Assembly (NCBI RefSeq): GCF_007828725.1
Contig: NZ_VIUW01000002.1
Span: forward strand, 62,001-126,000
Direction of reading: 5' to 3'
Length of the DNA stretch: 64,000 bases
From: Marihabitans asiaticum
GTDB lineage: Bacteria > Actinomycetota > Actinomycetes > Actinomycetales > Dermatophilaceae
Shown: piece by piece, positions 28,734-37,151 of the stretch
How the letters are laid out: the number at the start of each line of letters is the position of its first letter
Position numbering within the stretch: position 1 is the stretch's first letter
Made by a program: the position numbers and the translations under genes
The notes under the pieces: model-generated
What the model saw: only the letters and a program-made list of their open reading frames with translations
Database searches by the model: none
What the model was told of the DNA's origin: nothing

Positions 28734-30264
28734 GGGTGATCACCCGGAGCCCCAAGGCGAGGGGCCCGCGCAGTCGCCCCGGCGCCATCGTCGCTACCAC
28801 CGCAGCGTCGCTGGGTTCCAAACCGGCGCGAGTCACCACGAGCCCTATTGCATACGACGCCAGGCCCGCGAGACCAGCAGCCGGGGCCCCTATCCATGCC
28901 GCCCATGGGAGAACGGACCCCACCCCGAAGGCCACGAGCGCGGACAAGGCACCGGCAGCCAAAGGAAGCACGTCGTGTAGGCCCCCCGGAAGGCCTACTG
29001 CAGTATCCCTGACCTCACCGATGAACAGCAGGGAGACGCGGGTGAACGAGCCACAGAGGTTCGCGATGACGGCGCCCCACAGCCCGATCAGCGGCAGAAG
29101 GGTCACAATGGCCACGACATTGACGACCAGCGACGTGGTGTTGATCCGCAGGAGACGCCCTCCCCCTAAACGGGCCTGAAGGAAGGCGGACAGCGGGCCG
29201 CCGACCGTCGCAGCCCCAGCTCCGAGGCCCAGGGCGACGAAGGCCGGCGCGGCCCGCGAGTAGTCCTCTCCATAGATCACGGGGAGGAGGAGGGCGATCG
29301 GTGCGATGGCCGTCGCTACCAGCGCCCCGACAGCGGTCGAGCTCGTCCGCACGACCCTGCGCAGGGCGGCGCCGACGGAAGCGGCATCCACCTCCCGCAG
29401 CCCCGAGACCGCTGGGATCAGCGGGCCCACCAACGCCATTGCTGGGCTGAAAACGTGGTTGGCCATGCCAAAAGCGGCTGCGAACAGCCCGGCCGCCACC
29501 GTCATGTCCCACCAGGTGAGGAAAAGCACCTCAGTCCTGGATATGAGGAGGTTGCCGATGATGGCAGCTGCCCCAGCGGGCAGCGCATAGCGCCAGAACC
29601 CCGCGGGCATCCGTCGCGGGAGCTTGGGGCGTATCAGAGCTCGCCGGTAGTGGGGGTCGACGAACCTCAGCGCGAGCGTGACCCCAACAGTCGCCATGAT
29701 CACCTGCGTCGCCCAGACGGCATCCGCCCGGCCGGCAAGCAGCACCGCCGCTAGGACCGCCGATTGGGTCAGGACGTTGACGACAAGGGCGTTCTGGGCC
29801 GCCCGATGAGTCTTGTTCTCGATCGAGAGGCTGAGCGTAGCCCCACCCAAGAAGGACTTGACCCACACGCCCAACAGGATCGCAACAGCGAGGACGAGCG
29901 GGTCCAGTTGCACAATTGCCAGAATCATGCAGGTGACCGCCGGGGCGAAGGTCAGGAGTCGAAAGCCCAAGGACTTGCGAAGGAGTTCGGCCACGTCGGC
30001 GTGGTCCCCTCGGGCATGCCGCTTGGTGCCGAACTGGACCACACCACCGGCCAGCCCCAGCTCAGCGGCTTGCCCCGCGGTCGTGATCATCAAGGTTAGA
30101 TAGGCAAGCCGCCCGTACTCGCTGACACCGAGGACTCTCGCCATGACGATGTTGACCCCGAAACCGATGATAATGGCGACGACGGTGTGCACGAGCGTCC
30201 ACCTGATGCCGTGGACGGCGCGGGACTGGAACTCTTCGCGACTGAGCGACGGCTGGCCCGTCAT
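28726..30264 (-). CDS. Wzx-type polysaccharide flippase (MOP superfamily)
   Basis: Lipid-linked repeat-unit flippase with 12-14 predicted membrane helices over 512 aa. It starts MTGQPSLSREEFQSRAVHG, then the first helix WTLVHTVVAIIIGFGVNIVMARVLG, whose RVLGVSEYGRLAY continuation is the typical polysaccharide-synthase (PF01943/PF13440) N-terminus. It would carry the undecaprenyl-linked unit across the membrane to the polymerase. ATG 30264 overlaps the stop of the pyruvyl transferase gene (ATGA). Confidence 0.88.
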   Translation of the reverse strand: MTGQPSLSREEFQSRAVHGIRWTLVHTVVAIIIGFGVNIVMARVLGVSEYGRLAYLTLMITTAGQAAELGLAGGVVQFGTKRHARGDHADVAELLRKSLGFRLLTFAPAVTCMILAIVQLDPLVLAVAILLGVWVKSFLGGATLSLSIENKTHRAAQNALVVNVLTQSAVLAAVLLAGRADAVWATQVIMATVGVTLALRFVDPHYRRALIRPKLPRRMPAGFWRYALPAGAAAIIGNLLISRTEVLFLTWWDMTVAAGLFAAAFGMANHVFSPAMALVGPLIPAVSGLREVDAASVGAALRRVVRTSSTAVGALVATAIAPIALLLPVIYGEDYSRAAPAFVALGLGAGAATVGGPLSAFLQARLGGGRLLRINTTSLVVNVVAIVTLLPLIGLWGAVIANLCGSFTRVSLLFIGEVRDTAVGLPGGLHDVLPLAAGALSALVAFGVGSVLPWAAWIGAPAAGLAGLASYAIGLVVTRAGLEPSDAAVVATMAPGRLRGPLALGLRVITRG

Positions 30265-31175
30265 TCCGGAACTCCTCTCAGTGCGAAGGATCTCCACACT
30301 CGTTCCGTGGTGGTGGGCAGGAGCGGGATCGTCTCCTCGAGCGAACGGATCGCTTCCTCGCGTGCATCGCCATCCGGTCCGGCCACGCCCAACTCTATGT
30401 CTCGGACACCCGTCCCTTGAGTCAGGTGAATCTCCCGGGTTCGCCCGGGGGTCATGACCGCCTCGTAGTCCCGGAACTTGAAGTCGCCGCCCCAGAGGGC
30501 TGGGCGCCTCTGGGCCCACGCAGCAGGAATGCCCAGGCCGTCGGCGATGATCAAGCCGTGCAATGACGTGGAGAGAATCGCGGAGCACTCAGCAATGTGC
30601 CCGATGACCGCCCCCGGGCCTCGAGCGACATCCACCACAGTGACCCCCCGCGACGTGCTCACATCGCGCAGCGCTTCGTCCCGGCGGTGGAATCCGTGCG
30701 GGACGATGCCGAGCCCCCATCTCGCCCTCCGGCGAGTTGCATGACGTGCCACGAGGATCCCGGGATCGCCCAGCGCCACGTCGTCCGCCACGCCCAGAGC
30801 CGCCTTGGTGAGCGGGCCACGCACAGCGAGAACACGGGCCTGGGGCAGATCAACAGGTTCACCCCGCAGAAGCCCGGACCCCCAGATGACACCGTTGAAC
30901 GTCGCGGGGAGCTGCTCGACGATACTGCCCACCCCGGACATCCGTGCGACCCGAGGTGACGTGTGGACCGCGGCAATCCCGTAGCGGGCGAGGATCCATG
31001 GCGTCAGCGCGTCACCGAAGTTGGGATGACCGTCCCACCAGTAGGCCGGCAGGATGCGTGGACTCACCGATCGGGACCGCGCCGTCGCGTCGACGAGCCT
31101 CCGGGCTGCTCGAGCGCGCCGGCGGGACGGACTGTCGTAGGGCCAACGACTGTCGACGCGCTCCCGCGCACTCAT
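30261..31175 (-). CDS. Polysaccharide pyruvyl transferase family protein (second of two)
   Basis: Same family as 27756-28733. Segments: RILPAYWWDGHPNFGDALTP, VGSIVEQLPATFNGVIWGSG, LAVRGPLTKAAL, DVALGDPGILV and AILSTSLHGLIIADGLGIPAAW. About 304 aa. ATG 31175 overlaps the upstream glycosyltransferase stop (ATGA) and its own stop overlaps the flippase start, so three genes form a tight minus-strand run. Two diverged pyruvyl transferases in one locus suggest two different ketal positions. Confidence 0.85.
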   Translation of the reverse strand: MSARERVDSRWPYDSPSRRRARAARRLVDATARSRSVSPRILPAYWWDGHPNFGDALTPWILARYGIAAVHTSPRVARMSGVGSIVEQLPATFNGVIWGSGLLRGEPVDLPQARVLAVRGPLTKAALGVADDVALGDPGILVARHATRRRARWGLGIVPHGFHRRDEALRDVSTSRGVTVVDVARGPGAVIGHIAECSAILSTSLHGLIIADGLGIPAAWAQRRPALWGGDFKFRDYEAVMTPGRTREIHLTQGTGVRDIELGVAGPDGDAREEAIRSLEETIPLLPTTTERVWRSFALRGVPE

Positions 31176-32341
31176 GCCCCCACACCCGCCGTCGCACCTG
31201 CACCGGCGCCTGCATGGATGGTCGCGTAGCGGCCAGCCACCGACCCCCACGAGTAGTGGCGCACGCGCTCGGAGCCTGCAGCAGCAAGGTCAGCAGCGGT
31301 GATGGGGGCCTCGAGCAGGCCGCGAATGGCGGAAGCCAAGGCCTCGGGGTCCACCGGGTCGACGACGAGGCCGTCTACACCGTCCCTGATGAACTCCGGC
31401 ATGCCTCCGTGCACCGACGCCACCAGCGGCGTACCGGCCCGCCAGGCCTCGAGGGCGACGATCCCGAAGGCCTCCCACCGGCTCGGCACGACGACGACGT
31501 CTGCGGCGCGCATCGCTCCGGCGACATCGCGGTCGGACAGGCGCCCGAGCAGGTGAACCCGCTCCGACAGCCCGAGCCGGGCCGCCTGGTCCTTCAGGGC
31601 TTCACGCTGAGACCCGTCACCACCGATGGCCACCTGTACACGCGGGTCGTCCAGAGCCGCGACCGCATCCAGCAGGAGGTCGAAACCCTTCATCCGCTCG
31701 AGGCGGCCCACGGCGAGGACGACCGGCCCGGGCGGCAGTGCCGGAGGATCACCCACCGGCGCATCGAGGTGGACTCCGTTGGGCACCACCACTCCCCCGT
31801 GAAGGCCGAACCGCGAGCGCAGGTCCTCGAGCACGAGCTCCGACGGTGCCGTCACCACTCTCGTCCGCGAGATGGCGTGACGCAGGCCGGCACGCAGCAA
31901 GGCGGACCGGTCGAAGGCCCCGTAGTCGTCCGCGACGGTCTCGCCGTGGGAGGTCACTACGAGGGGCGTCCGCGTCAGATGGTTTAGGGCGAGCGCATAC
32001 AGTCCGTTGGGACCGAAGCACTGCACGTGCAGGACGTCCGGGCGGAACTCACGGTGGGCCCGGCGCCACGCGGCCGCCGCCCGGGGCGCCGCGCGGAGCA
32101 GGCGCCCCAGCGCCGCGGCGCTCCGCGCCGGCAGGGGCGTGGGGAGGTAGCGCACGCGGACCCCGTCGACGTCCTGCTCACCGAGCCCCTCGCCCCGATC
32201 GACGGTCCACACCTCCACGTCCACCCCGGCGCGGGACAGCTCGGTCGCGACCTGGCGCACGTGCTGCTCGACCCCGCCGGTGTGCGGGTGGAAGGACGAC
32301 GCGACGAGCGCCACCCTGACCCGCCCCTGCGTGCCTGTCAT
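31172..32341 (-). CDS. GT4 glycosyltransferase
   Basis: GT-B enzyme of about 389 aa. N-terminus RVALVASSFHPHTGGVEQHV carries the Gly-rich GGVE loop; the C-terminal domain has VVLAVGRLERMKGFDLLLDA, VHLLGRLSDRDVAGAMRAAD and VVVPSRWEAFGIVALEAWRAG with the EX7E donor motif. ATG 32341 has AAAGGGA upstream; the frame is open further upstream but without homology. The extreme C-terminus is Ala/Gly-rich. First gene of the minus-strand run leading to the flippase. Confidence 0.87.
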   Translation of the reverse strand: MTGTQGRVRVALVASSFHPHTGGVEQHVRQVATELSRAGVDVEVWTVDRGEGLGEQDVDGVRVRYLPTPLPARSAAALGRLLRAAPRAAAAWRRAHREFRPDVLHVQCFGPNGLYALALNHLTRTPLVVTSHGETVADDYGAFDRSALLRAGLRHAISRTRVVTAPSELVLEDLRSRFGLHGGVVVPNGVHLDAPVGDPPALPPGPVVLAVGRLERMKGFDLLLDAVAALDDPRVQVAIGGDGSQREALKDQAARLGLSERVHLLGRLSDRDVAGAMRAADVVVVPSRWEAFGIVALEAWRAGTPLVASVHGGMPEFIRDGVDGLVVDPVDPEALASAIRGLLEAPITAADLAAAGSERVRHYSWGSVAGRYATIHAGAGAGATAGVGA

Positions 32342-32404
32342 GCAGTCCCTTTCGTCCCCCGCGCGTGCCATCATGTCACCCACCACCGACCGTCGGAAGT
32401 GACC

Positions 32405-33457
32405 ATGCCACGCCTCACCATCGCGCGAATCGCCTCCGACACGTTGCTCGGCACCGATGTGTACCAGCACGAGGTAATCAGCCGCGCGTCCGACGCCCTG
32501 CCACCCACGGACTGGCAGGTCGACGACACGGTGGTCCGCTCCCTTCGCTCACCTCTGCCGGGGACGCACCGCCTGCCCCTCGGGAAGCTCACCACTGCTC
32601 CCGCCGCGGTCCGGCGCCTCGCGGGACGCGCGCTCTACCCCCGCGAGGCAGTGGTCCACCGGATGAGTCTCGAGCTGCCACCGTCTCCGCACGCCGACGT
32701 CCTCACCCTGCACGACGTGGTGGCCTGGAAGTTCCCCGACGAGTCGGCACCCGTCCCGGCGGCGACGGAAGAGATCCGGCGCGCGGCCGGCGTCATCTGT
32801 GTCTCGGCCTTCAGCGCGGGCGAGGCTGTCGACCTCCTCGGCATCGATCCCCCGCACGTCGTGCACAACGGCGTCGACGGGCGCTTCTTCGACGCGGAGC
32901 CCGTTTCCGCGCCCGAGCTCGAACGGCTGGGGATCACTCCCCCCTTCGTCCTGACCACGGGTGGCGCCTCCGAGCGCAAGAACCTCGCTGGTCTGGCCGA
33001 GGCGTGGCCGATCGTCCACCGAGCCCGACCGGATCTCTCGCTCGTCCTCACCGGCCCCCCGCACCCGCGGCGGACGGCGCTCTTTAGTGGTCTCCCCGAG
33101 GTCGTCCTGGCGGGGCTCGTCGACGCCGAGCTCGTCCCCGGCCTCATCGCCGCGGCGGAGGCCGTCGTCGTGCCCTCGCTCTACGAGGGCTTCGGCTTCC
33201 CCGCGCTGGAGGGGATGGCCGTGGGCACACCCGTCGTCGCGGCCGCGACGAGCTCGCTGCCCGAGGTCGTCGGCGACGGCGGCCTCCTCGTCGGGCCGGA
33301 TGCCCCCTCGCTCGCCGCAGGTGTCCTCGACATCACCTCGGGAGACCCCGAGGTCGAGCGGATGACCGCCCGCGGGCGGGCGCGCGCCGACGGCTTCACC
33401 TGGGAACGCAGCCTCGCGGGGCACGCCGCCGTCTGGCGTGCCGTGGCCGACCGGTAG
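32405..33457 (+). CDS. GT4-type glycosyltransferase
   Basis: About 350-aa GT-B enzyme. It begins [20 protein letters not shown] and has [30 protein letters not shown] and [10 protein letters not shown] in the first domain, then [18 protein letters not shown] and [20 protein letters not shown] with the EX7E motif in the second. ATG 32405 follows GGAAG at a suitable distance; GTG 32399 is an alternative. Divergent to the previous glycosyltransferase. Its 3' end is 5 nt from the stop of the decayed epimerase on the opposite strand. Confidence 0.87.
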   Translation: MPRLTIARIASDTLLGTDVYQHEVISRASDALPPTDWQVDDTVVRSLRSPLPGTHRLPLGKLTTAPAAVRRLAGRALYPREAVVHRMSLELPPSPHADVLTLHDVVAWKFPDESAPVPAATEEIRRAAGVICVSAFSAGEAVDLLGIDPPHVVHNGVDGRFFDAEPVSAPELERLGITPPFVLTTGGASERKNLAGLAEAWPIVHRARPDLSLVLTGPPHPRRTALFSGLPEVVLAGLVDAELVPGLIAAAEAVVVPSLYEGFGFPALEGMAVGTPVVAAATSSLPEVVGDGGLLVGPDAPSLAAGVLDITSGDPEVERMTARGRARADGFTWERSLAGHAAVWRAVADR

Positions 33458-33462
33458 CCCCC

Positions 33463-34092
33463 TCAGGCCCATGCGTGCTCGGCGAAGTAGCCGATCGTGC
33501 GCTCCAGCCCAGTCGCGCAGTTGCGTGGTCGGCGCCCACCCGAGGGTCTCGCGCGCCCGGGTGATGTCCGGCCGGCGACCGGTCGGGTCGTCCTGCGGGA
33601 GCGGACGGTGCTCGATCGGTGAGGAGCTGCCGGTCAGCTCAAGGACCTGCTCGGCAAGCTCGATCATCGTGAACTCCACGGGGTTGCCGATGTTGATCGG
33701 CCCGGTGACCTCGTGCGGGTGGCCATTAGACCCATGAGCCCGTCGACGAGGTCATCGATGAAGCAGAAGGAGCGGGTCTTGCTGCCGTCGCCGTAGATCG
33801 TGAGCGGCTCGCCGGCGAGTGCCTGCACGATGAAGTTGGAGACGACCCGACCGTCGTCGGGCTGCATGCGTGGGCCGTAGGTGTTGAAGATGCGGGCGAC
33901 CTTGAGGGCGAGGTTGTGCTGGCGGCGGTAGTCGAAGAAGAGCTTCTCGGCGCAGCGCTTGCCCTCGTCGTAACACGAGCGAATGCCGATGGGATTGACG
34001 TTGCCCCAGTGGTCCTCGGTCTGCGGGTGCACCTGCGGGTCGCCATAGACCTCGGAGGTCGACGACAGCAAGATCTTGGCCTTGGTCCGCAA
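33463..34092 (-). pseudogene. UDP-glucuronate decarboxylase-like SDR epimerase, 5' truncated with two frameshifts
   Basis: Only the C-terminal two thirds survive. It begins abruptly with [20 protein letters not shown], including the catalytic YxxxK of [11 protein letters not shown] and [10 protein letters not shown], but the NAD-binding GGxGFxG half is absent. Near 33720 the frame breaks inside a short C run; the natural reading continues in the next frame as [21 protein letters not shown] second break near 33513 (one extra T) again changes frame, and the natural end [15 protein letters not shown] stops at 33463. Joined at 34092 to unrelated sequence. Probably made UDP-xylose once; now inactive unless these are sequence errors. 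Confidence 0.82.
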
Positions 34093-34346
34093 TTCATCCC
34101 TGGCTCATGTGCGCTGCCGAAGCCGCCATCGTCCCGGCCCTGAAAGAGCCGTTCAACTTTGCAGCGCTCGATGGCAAGGACGGGCCTCATGGTCGGGGAA
34201 CCACCACGAGTTCCCTGAGGTTGCCGTCACGGCGTTTGCTCGTGCCCCCCCATCAGCCAAGGCGGCGCGCGGGGCGTCATCCATGCGATGTCAAAGCACC
34301 CACGGTGACGCGCTCACAATGTGCAGGCGCGCTCGCGCCGACAATG
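34093..34346 (-). other. Unassigned 254-bp stretch at the epimerase break
   Basis: No convincing gene in any frame. It joins the truncated epimerase to the PAP2 gene and contains an interrupted palindrome, GGGAAC ... GTTCCC on the minus strand near 34200. This could be the scar of an insertion sequence, but I recognise no terminal repeat or transposase fragment. Confidence 0.35.
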
Positions 34347-35006
34347 TCACATGGGATCGCGGTCTCGCAGGCCATTCCGCGGTCGGGACGACCGCGAGAG
34401 CCATGGAGCAAAAAGGCCGTACAGCGCCCCCACCAGCAGCACCGATCCGATGACATCACTTGGCCTATGGGCGTGGCCCACTACGTTACCTACCATCACG
34501 AAGAGCACAGCAGGGATAATCAGCCAACCAAGCCACCCTGGATGGCTGTCGAGCACGATCGAGAGTGCAGCGATCAGCGACCCCACCACGACAACGTGGG
34601 TGGAGGGGAAGGTGTTGAACGCGTAGCCGTAGCCCTCTCCATGCTGTGGTCGCGTAAGGATGTGGTCGCGCAACACGGGGGACAGCAGCACCGGAAGCAC
34701 AGCGACCAGCACTGCGATCACGACTGACAGCCACCTCCTCTCCCCAATCGCTCCCACACTCGCGAGGAACACGAGGGTGGCCAACACGATGGGCAGGACA
34801 CTGCGGGCGAGGAACGGCAACCACGTGGCCGCAGGGCCGACGCCGAGGGCTTGGGCCCACCCCAAGACTTTCGCATCAAGCCACTGACCCGGTCCCCAGC
34901 GGACTGCCGTGACATACACAACGAGAAAGGCTGCAGTGCAGACTAAGCTCCACAGCCAAGGTGGGCGCCCCGCCCCGGTGCGGGGCATCAAGCCAGCGTC
35001 AGGCAT
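34347..35006 (-). CDS. PAP2-family membrane phosphatase
   Basis: About 219-aa membrane phosphatase with five or six helices. The catalytic motifs of the PAP2 family are recognisable: RDHILTRP, FNTFPSTHVVV (PSxH) and GHAHRPSDVIG (H-x3-D). In a Wzx/Wzy locus the expected job is dephosphorylating undecaprenyl pyrophosphate so that the carrier lipid is recycled; this is inferred from context. ATG 35006 overlaps the end of the LMW phosphatase gene. Confidence 0.83.
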   Translation of the reverse strand: MPDAGLMPRTGAGRPPWLWSLVCTAAFLVVYVTAVRWGPGQWLDAKVLGWAQALGVGPAATWLPFLARSVLPIVLATLVFLASVGAIGERRWLSVVIAVLVAVLPVLLSPVLRDHILTRPQHGEGYGYAFNTFPSTHVVVVGSLIAALSIVLDSHPGWLGWLIIPAVLFVMVGNVVGHAHRPSDVIGSVLLVGALYGLFAPWLSRSSRPRNGLRDRDPM

Positions 35007-35586
35007 GGCTGAGCTCGAGAGCCGCCCCGATCGCTTCGACGGCTCGAACGATCTGCACGTGCGCAGCCTCGAAGGCCTCCGCCTCTCGCCCGTACGGGTC
35101 TGGCACATCGTCGAGGTCGGGGTGGGCGACAGGCGCGCGGTGAAGAGGTGCGAGCTCGGCGATGGCGCGAAGGCGATCCGGGAGCGGAGCGCCGTCTCCC
35201 ACGACGGCAGCCAACTCGGCTGTTGTGATGCGTGAAACCAGGCGCGCGAACTCGCGCAGGGTGAAGGATCTCCTCAGCGCGGACGGCCACATCTGCGCGG
35301 CAGAGCTGCGGTGCTCCCGCGCCAGCCCGAGCACTAGGTCCGCTTCATCAAGGAGCGAGGGAGTCAGTCGACGCGCGGAGAACCCTGCGACGTCCGCGCC
35401 CGCCGCACTGAGGAGCTGTGCAGCCTGCGGCTCGATCGCAGCATCGAGCACCGGCTTGGTGCCGGCGCTGCCAACGAGTACCTCGCCCGACGAACGGTGA
35501 TGCGCAAGGGCTGAGGTCAGGAGTCGTTCCGCAGACGGAGAACGACAGATGTTGCCGGTGCATATGAACAAGACGCGAAAGGTCAC
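34999..35586 (-). CDS. Low-molecular-weight protein tyrosine phosphatase (Wzb-like)
   Basis: Cytoplasmic tyrosine phosphatase that would dephosphorylate the tail of the neighbouring autokinase. Active-site loop CTGNICRS (C-x5-R-S) lies about 8 residues from the start, and the general-acid Asp is in VPDPYGREAEAF. 195 aa, longer than the usual ~160 because of an internal insert. GTG 35586 is chosen since the family N-terminus TFRVLFICTGN starts there. It ends in an overlap with the PAP2 gene. Confidence 0.88.
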   Translation of the reverse strand: MTFRVLFICTGNICRSPSAERLLTSALAHHRSSGEVLVGSAGTKPVLDAAIEPQAAQLLSAAGADVAGFSARRLTPSLLDEADLVLGLAREHRSSAAQMWPSALRRSFTLREFARLVSRITTAELAAVVGDGAPLPDRLRAIAELAPLHRAPVAHPDLDDVPDPYGREAEAFEAAHVQIVRAVEAIGAALELSHA

Positions 35587-35656
35587 CCCCGCTCCCCTTC
35601 CCGCCCCAAATTGCTCACGCTCACGCACGACATTGACGACGCCGACTCAATCCTGG

Positions 35657-37054
35657 TCACCCCCGAGCGGTGGCCTTTTTTCGGGCACGCCGAGTCCCCT
35701 TGGCCGCGGCCTCCTCATAGCGGTGGTACCCATACCGGTACTCGCTCCCCTGCTTCGAGGACACGAAGTTGCGGGCAAATCCAGACACGTTGGCACCCAC
35801 CGTGTGCAACTGCTTCAGCGCGTTGGCTAGATCCTTCTTCTTCGTCCGATCCACTCCAACCACCATCAAGAGCCCACCGGTGAGACGTTCGACGATGACG
35901 GCATCAATGACCGGAACCACCGGCGGACTGTCGATGAGCACGAAGTCGTAATCGTCGAGCAGCCGAGCCATGAGTAACTCCATCGGCTTCGATCCGAGCA
36001 GCTCACTCGGGTTGGGCGGGATCTGCCCCGCAGGCAGCACGTAAAGATCTGTCGAACCCCAGCGCTGAATCACATCCTGCGGATCCGTTTCACCCAGCAA
36101 GATGGTGGTGAGCCCCACTCCGCCCTCCAGGCCCATCGTCTTGGCGACTGATGGGTTTCGCAGGTCCGCGTCGACAAGTAGGGTCCGGGTGCCCGAATCA
36201 GCGAGGGCGAGCCCCAGGTTGGCGGCCGTTGTCGTCTTGCCCTCACCGGGCATCGCAGACGTGACCACGAAGGAGTGCTTGCCAGTCGTCACATCAACGA
36301 ACATCAAGTTGGTGCGCAACCTGCGGATCGCTTCGGCATACCGGCTGTGCGGCTCGGTCTCCACGCTGAGCAAATCCTGGCCGGAGGAGGTCTTCACCAT
36401 CGGCAGTCCTCCGAGCATCGGATTGTCGGACCACGCCTTGATGTCGGCCTCAGTGCGGACCTTGGTGTCCAGGGCATGGCGCAGCAGCGCCAGCCCGAGA
36501 CCGAGAGCCAAGCCTACCAAGAGCGCAAGACCCATGTTTCGCACTGGGTCGGGCGAGGTTGGCCTCGAGGGTGGCGTCGCCGGAGCGATCGGAGTCGACA
36601 CGACCTTTTGTCCCGAAGCAGCCAGCAGCGTTGAGAACTCGCCGGCCACCTTGCCCAGTTGTGGGCCCGTTTCGTTGGCGACCGCGGCTGCTTCCTGGGG
36701 GTCAGGCGCTTGCGCAGTGATCCTGAGGATCGAGGTGGCGCCAGTCACCTCGGCAGTCACGTTGACCGGATGGCCCTTCGGCAAGTCCAGTTCTTCGCGG
36801 ATCGGGTTGAGGACAGCCGGCGTGTCGAGGATCGAGACATAAGTGTCGAGGTCGTCCTCGGTGAGCACGAAGGTACCCGCGTCCTGGCCGCCACCCTCTT
36901 GTCCGGAGGTGCTGAGATACACCCGCGCCTGCGCTGTGTACACCGGCGTGGTCAGAGCGGTGACTGTCACCGCGGACAAGACAGCCAGAATCACACACCC
37001 CGCGATGATGCGCCACTGCGCTCGCAACACTCCGAAGAACTCGCTGAGATCCAC
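35657..37054 (-). CDS. Wzc-like chain-length regulator and bacterial tyrosine autokinase
   Basis: Polysaccharide co-polymerase of 465 aa. Wzz domain: first helix near residues 15-35, extracytoplasmic segment, second helix LALLVGLALGLGLALL. Kinase domain: Walker A SAMPGEGKTTTAANLG, Walker A' LLVDADLRNPS, Walker B VLIDSPPVV. The C-terminus has the Tyr cluster YRYGYHRY, the autophosphorylation site. Cycles of phosphorylation and removal by the adjacent LMW phosphatase control chain length and export. GTG 37054 follows AGGAG by 7 nt. Divergent to the next glycosyltransferase. Confidence 0.93.
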   Translation of the reverse strand: MDLSEFFGVLRAQWRIIAGCVILAVLSAVTVTALTTPVYTAQARVYLSTSGQEGGGQDAGTFVLTEDDLDTYVSILDTPAVLNPIREELDLPKGHPVNVTAEVTGATSILRITAQAPDPQEAAAVANETGPQLGKVAGEFSTLLAASGQKVVSTPIAPATPPSRPTSPDPVRNMGLALLVGLALGLGLALLRHALDTKVRTEADIKAWSDNPMLGGLPMVKTSSGQDLLSVETEPHSRYAEAIRRLRTNLMFVDVTTGKHSFVVTSAMPGEGKTTTAANLGLALADSGTRTLLVDADLRNPSVAKTMGLEGGVGLTTILLGETDPQDVIQRWGSTDLYVLPAGQIPPNPSELLGSKPMELLMARLLDDYDFVLIDSPPVVPVIDAVIVERLTGGLLMVVGVDRTKKKDLANALKQLHTVGANVSGFARNFVSSKQGSEYRYGYHRYEEAAAKGTRRARKKATARG

Positions 37055-37151
37055 GCTTCACTCCTGATCGCCCCACGGCCACCGACATCAGCCACCCGCC
37101 CCGGAGATATCGTTTGACGACTCCCCCACATCACTGTCTGGAGTGTATAGC

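Noticed and set aside
33463-34346. Active insertion sequence at the epimerase break
   Set aside because: No transposase frame, no matching terminal repeats and no target duplication could be found; at most a scar.
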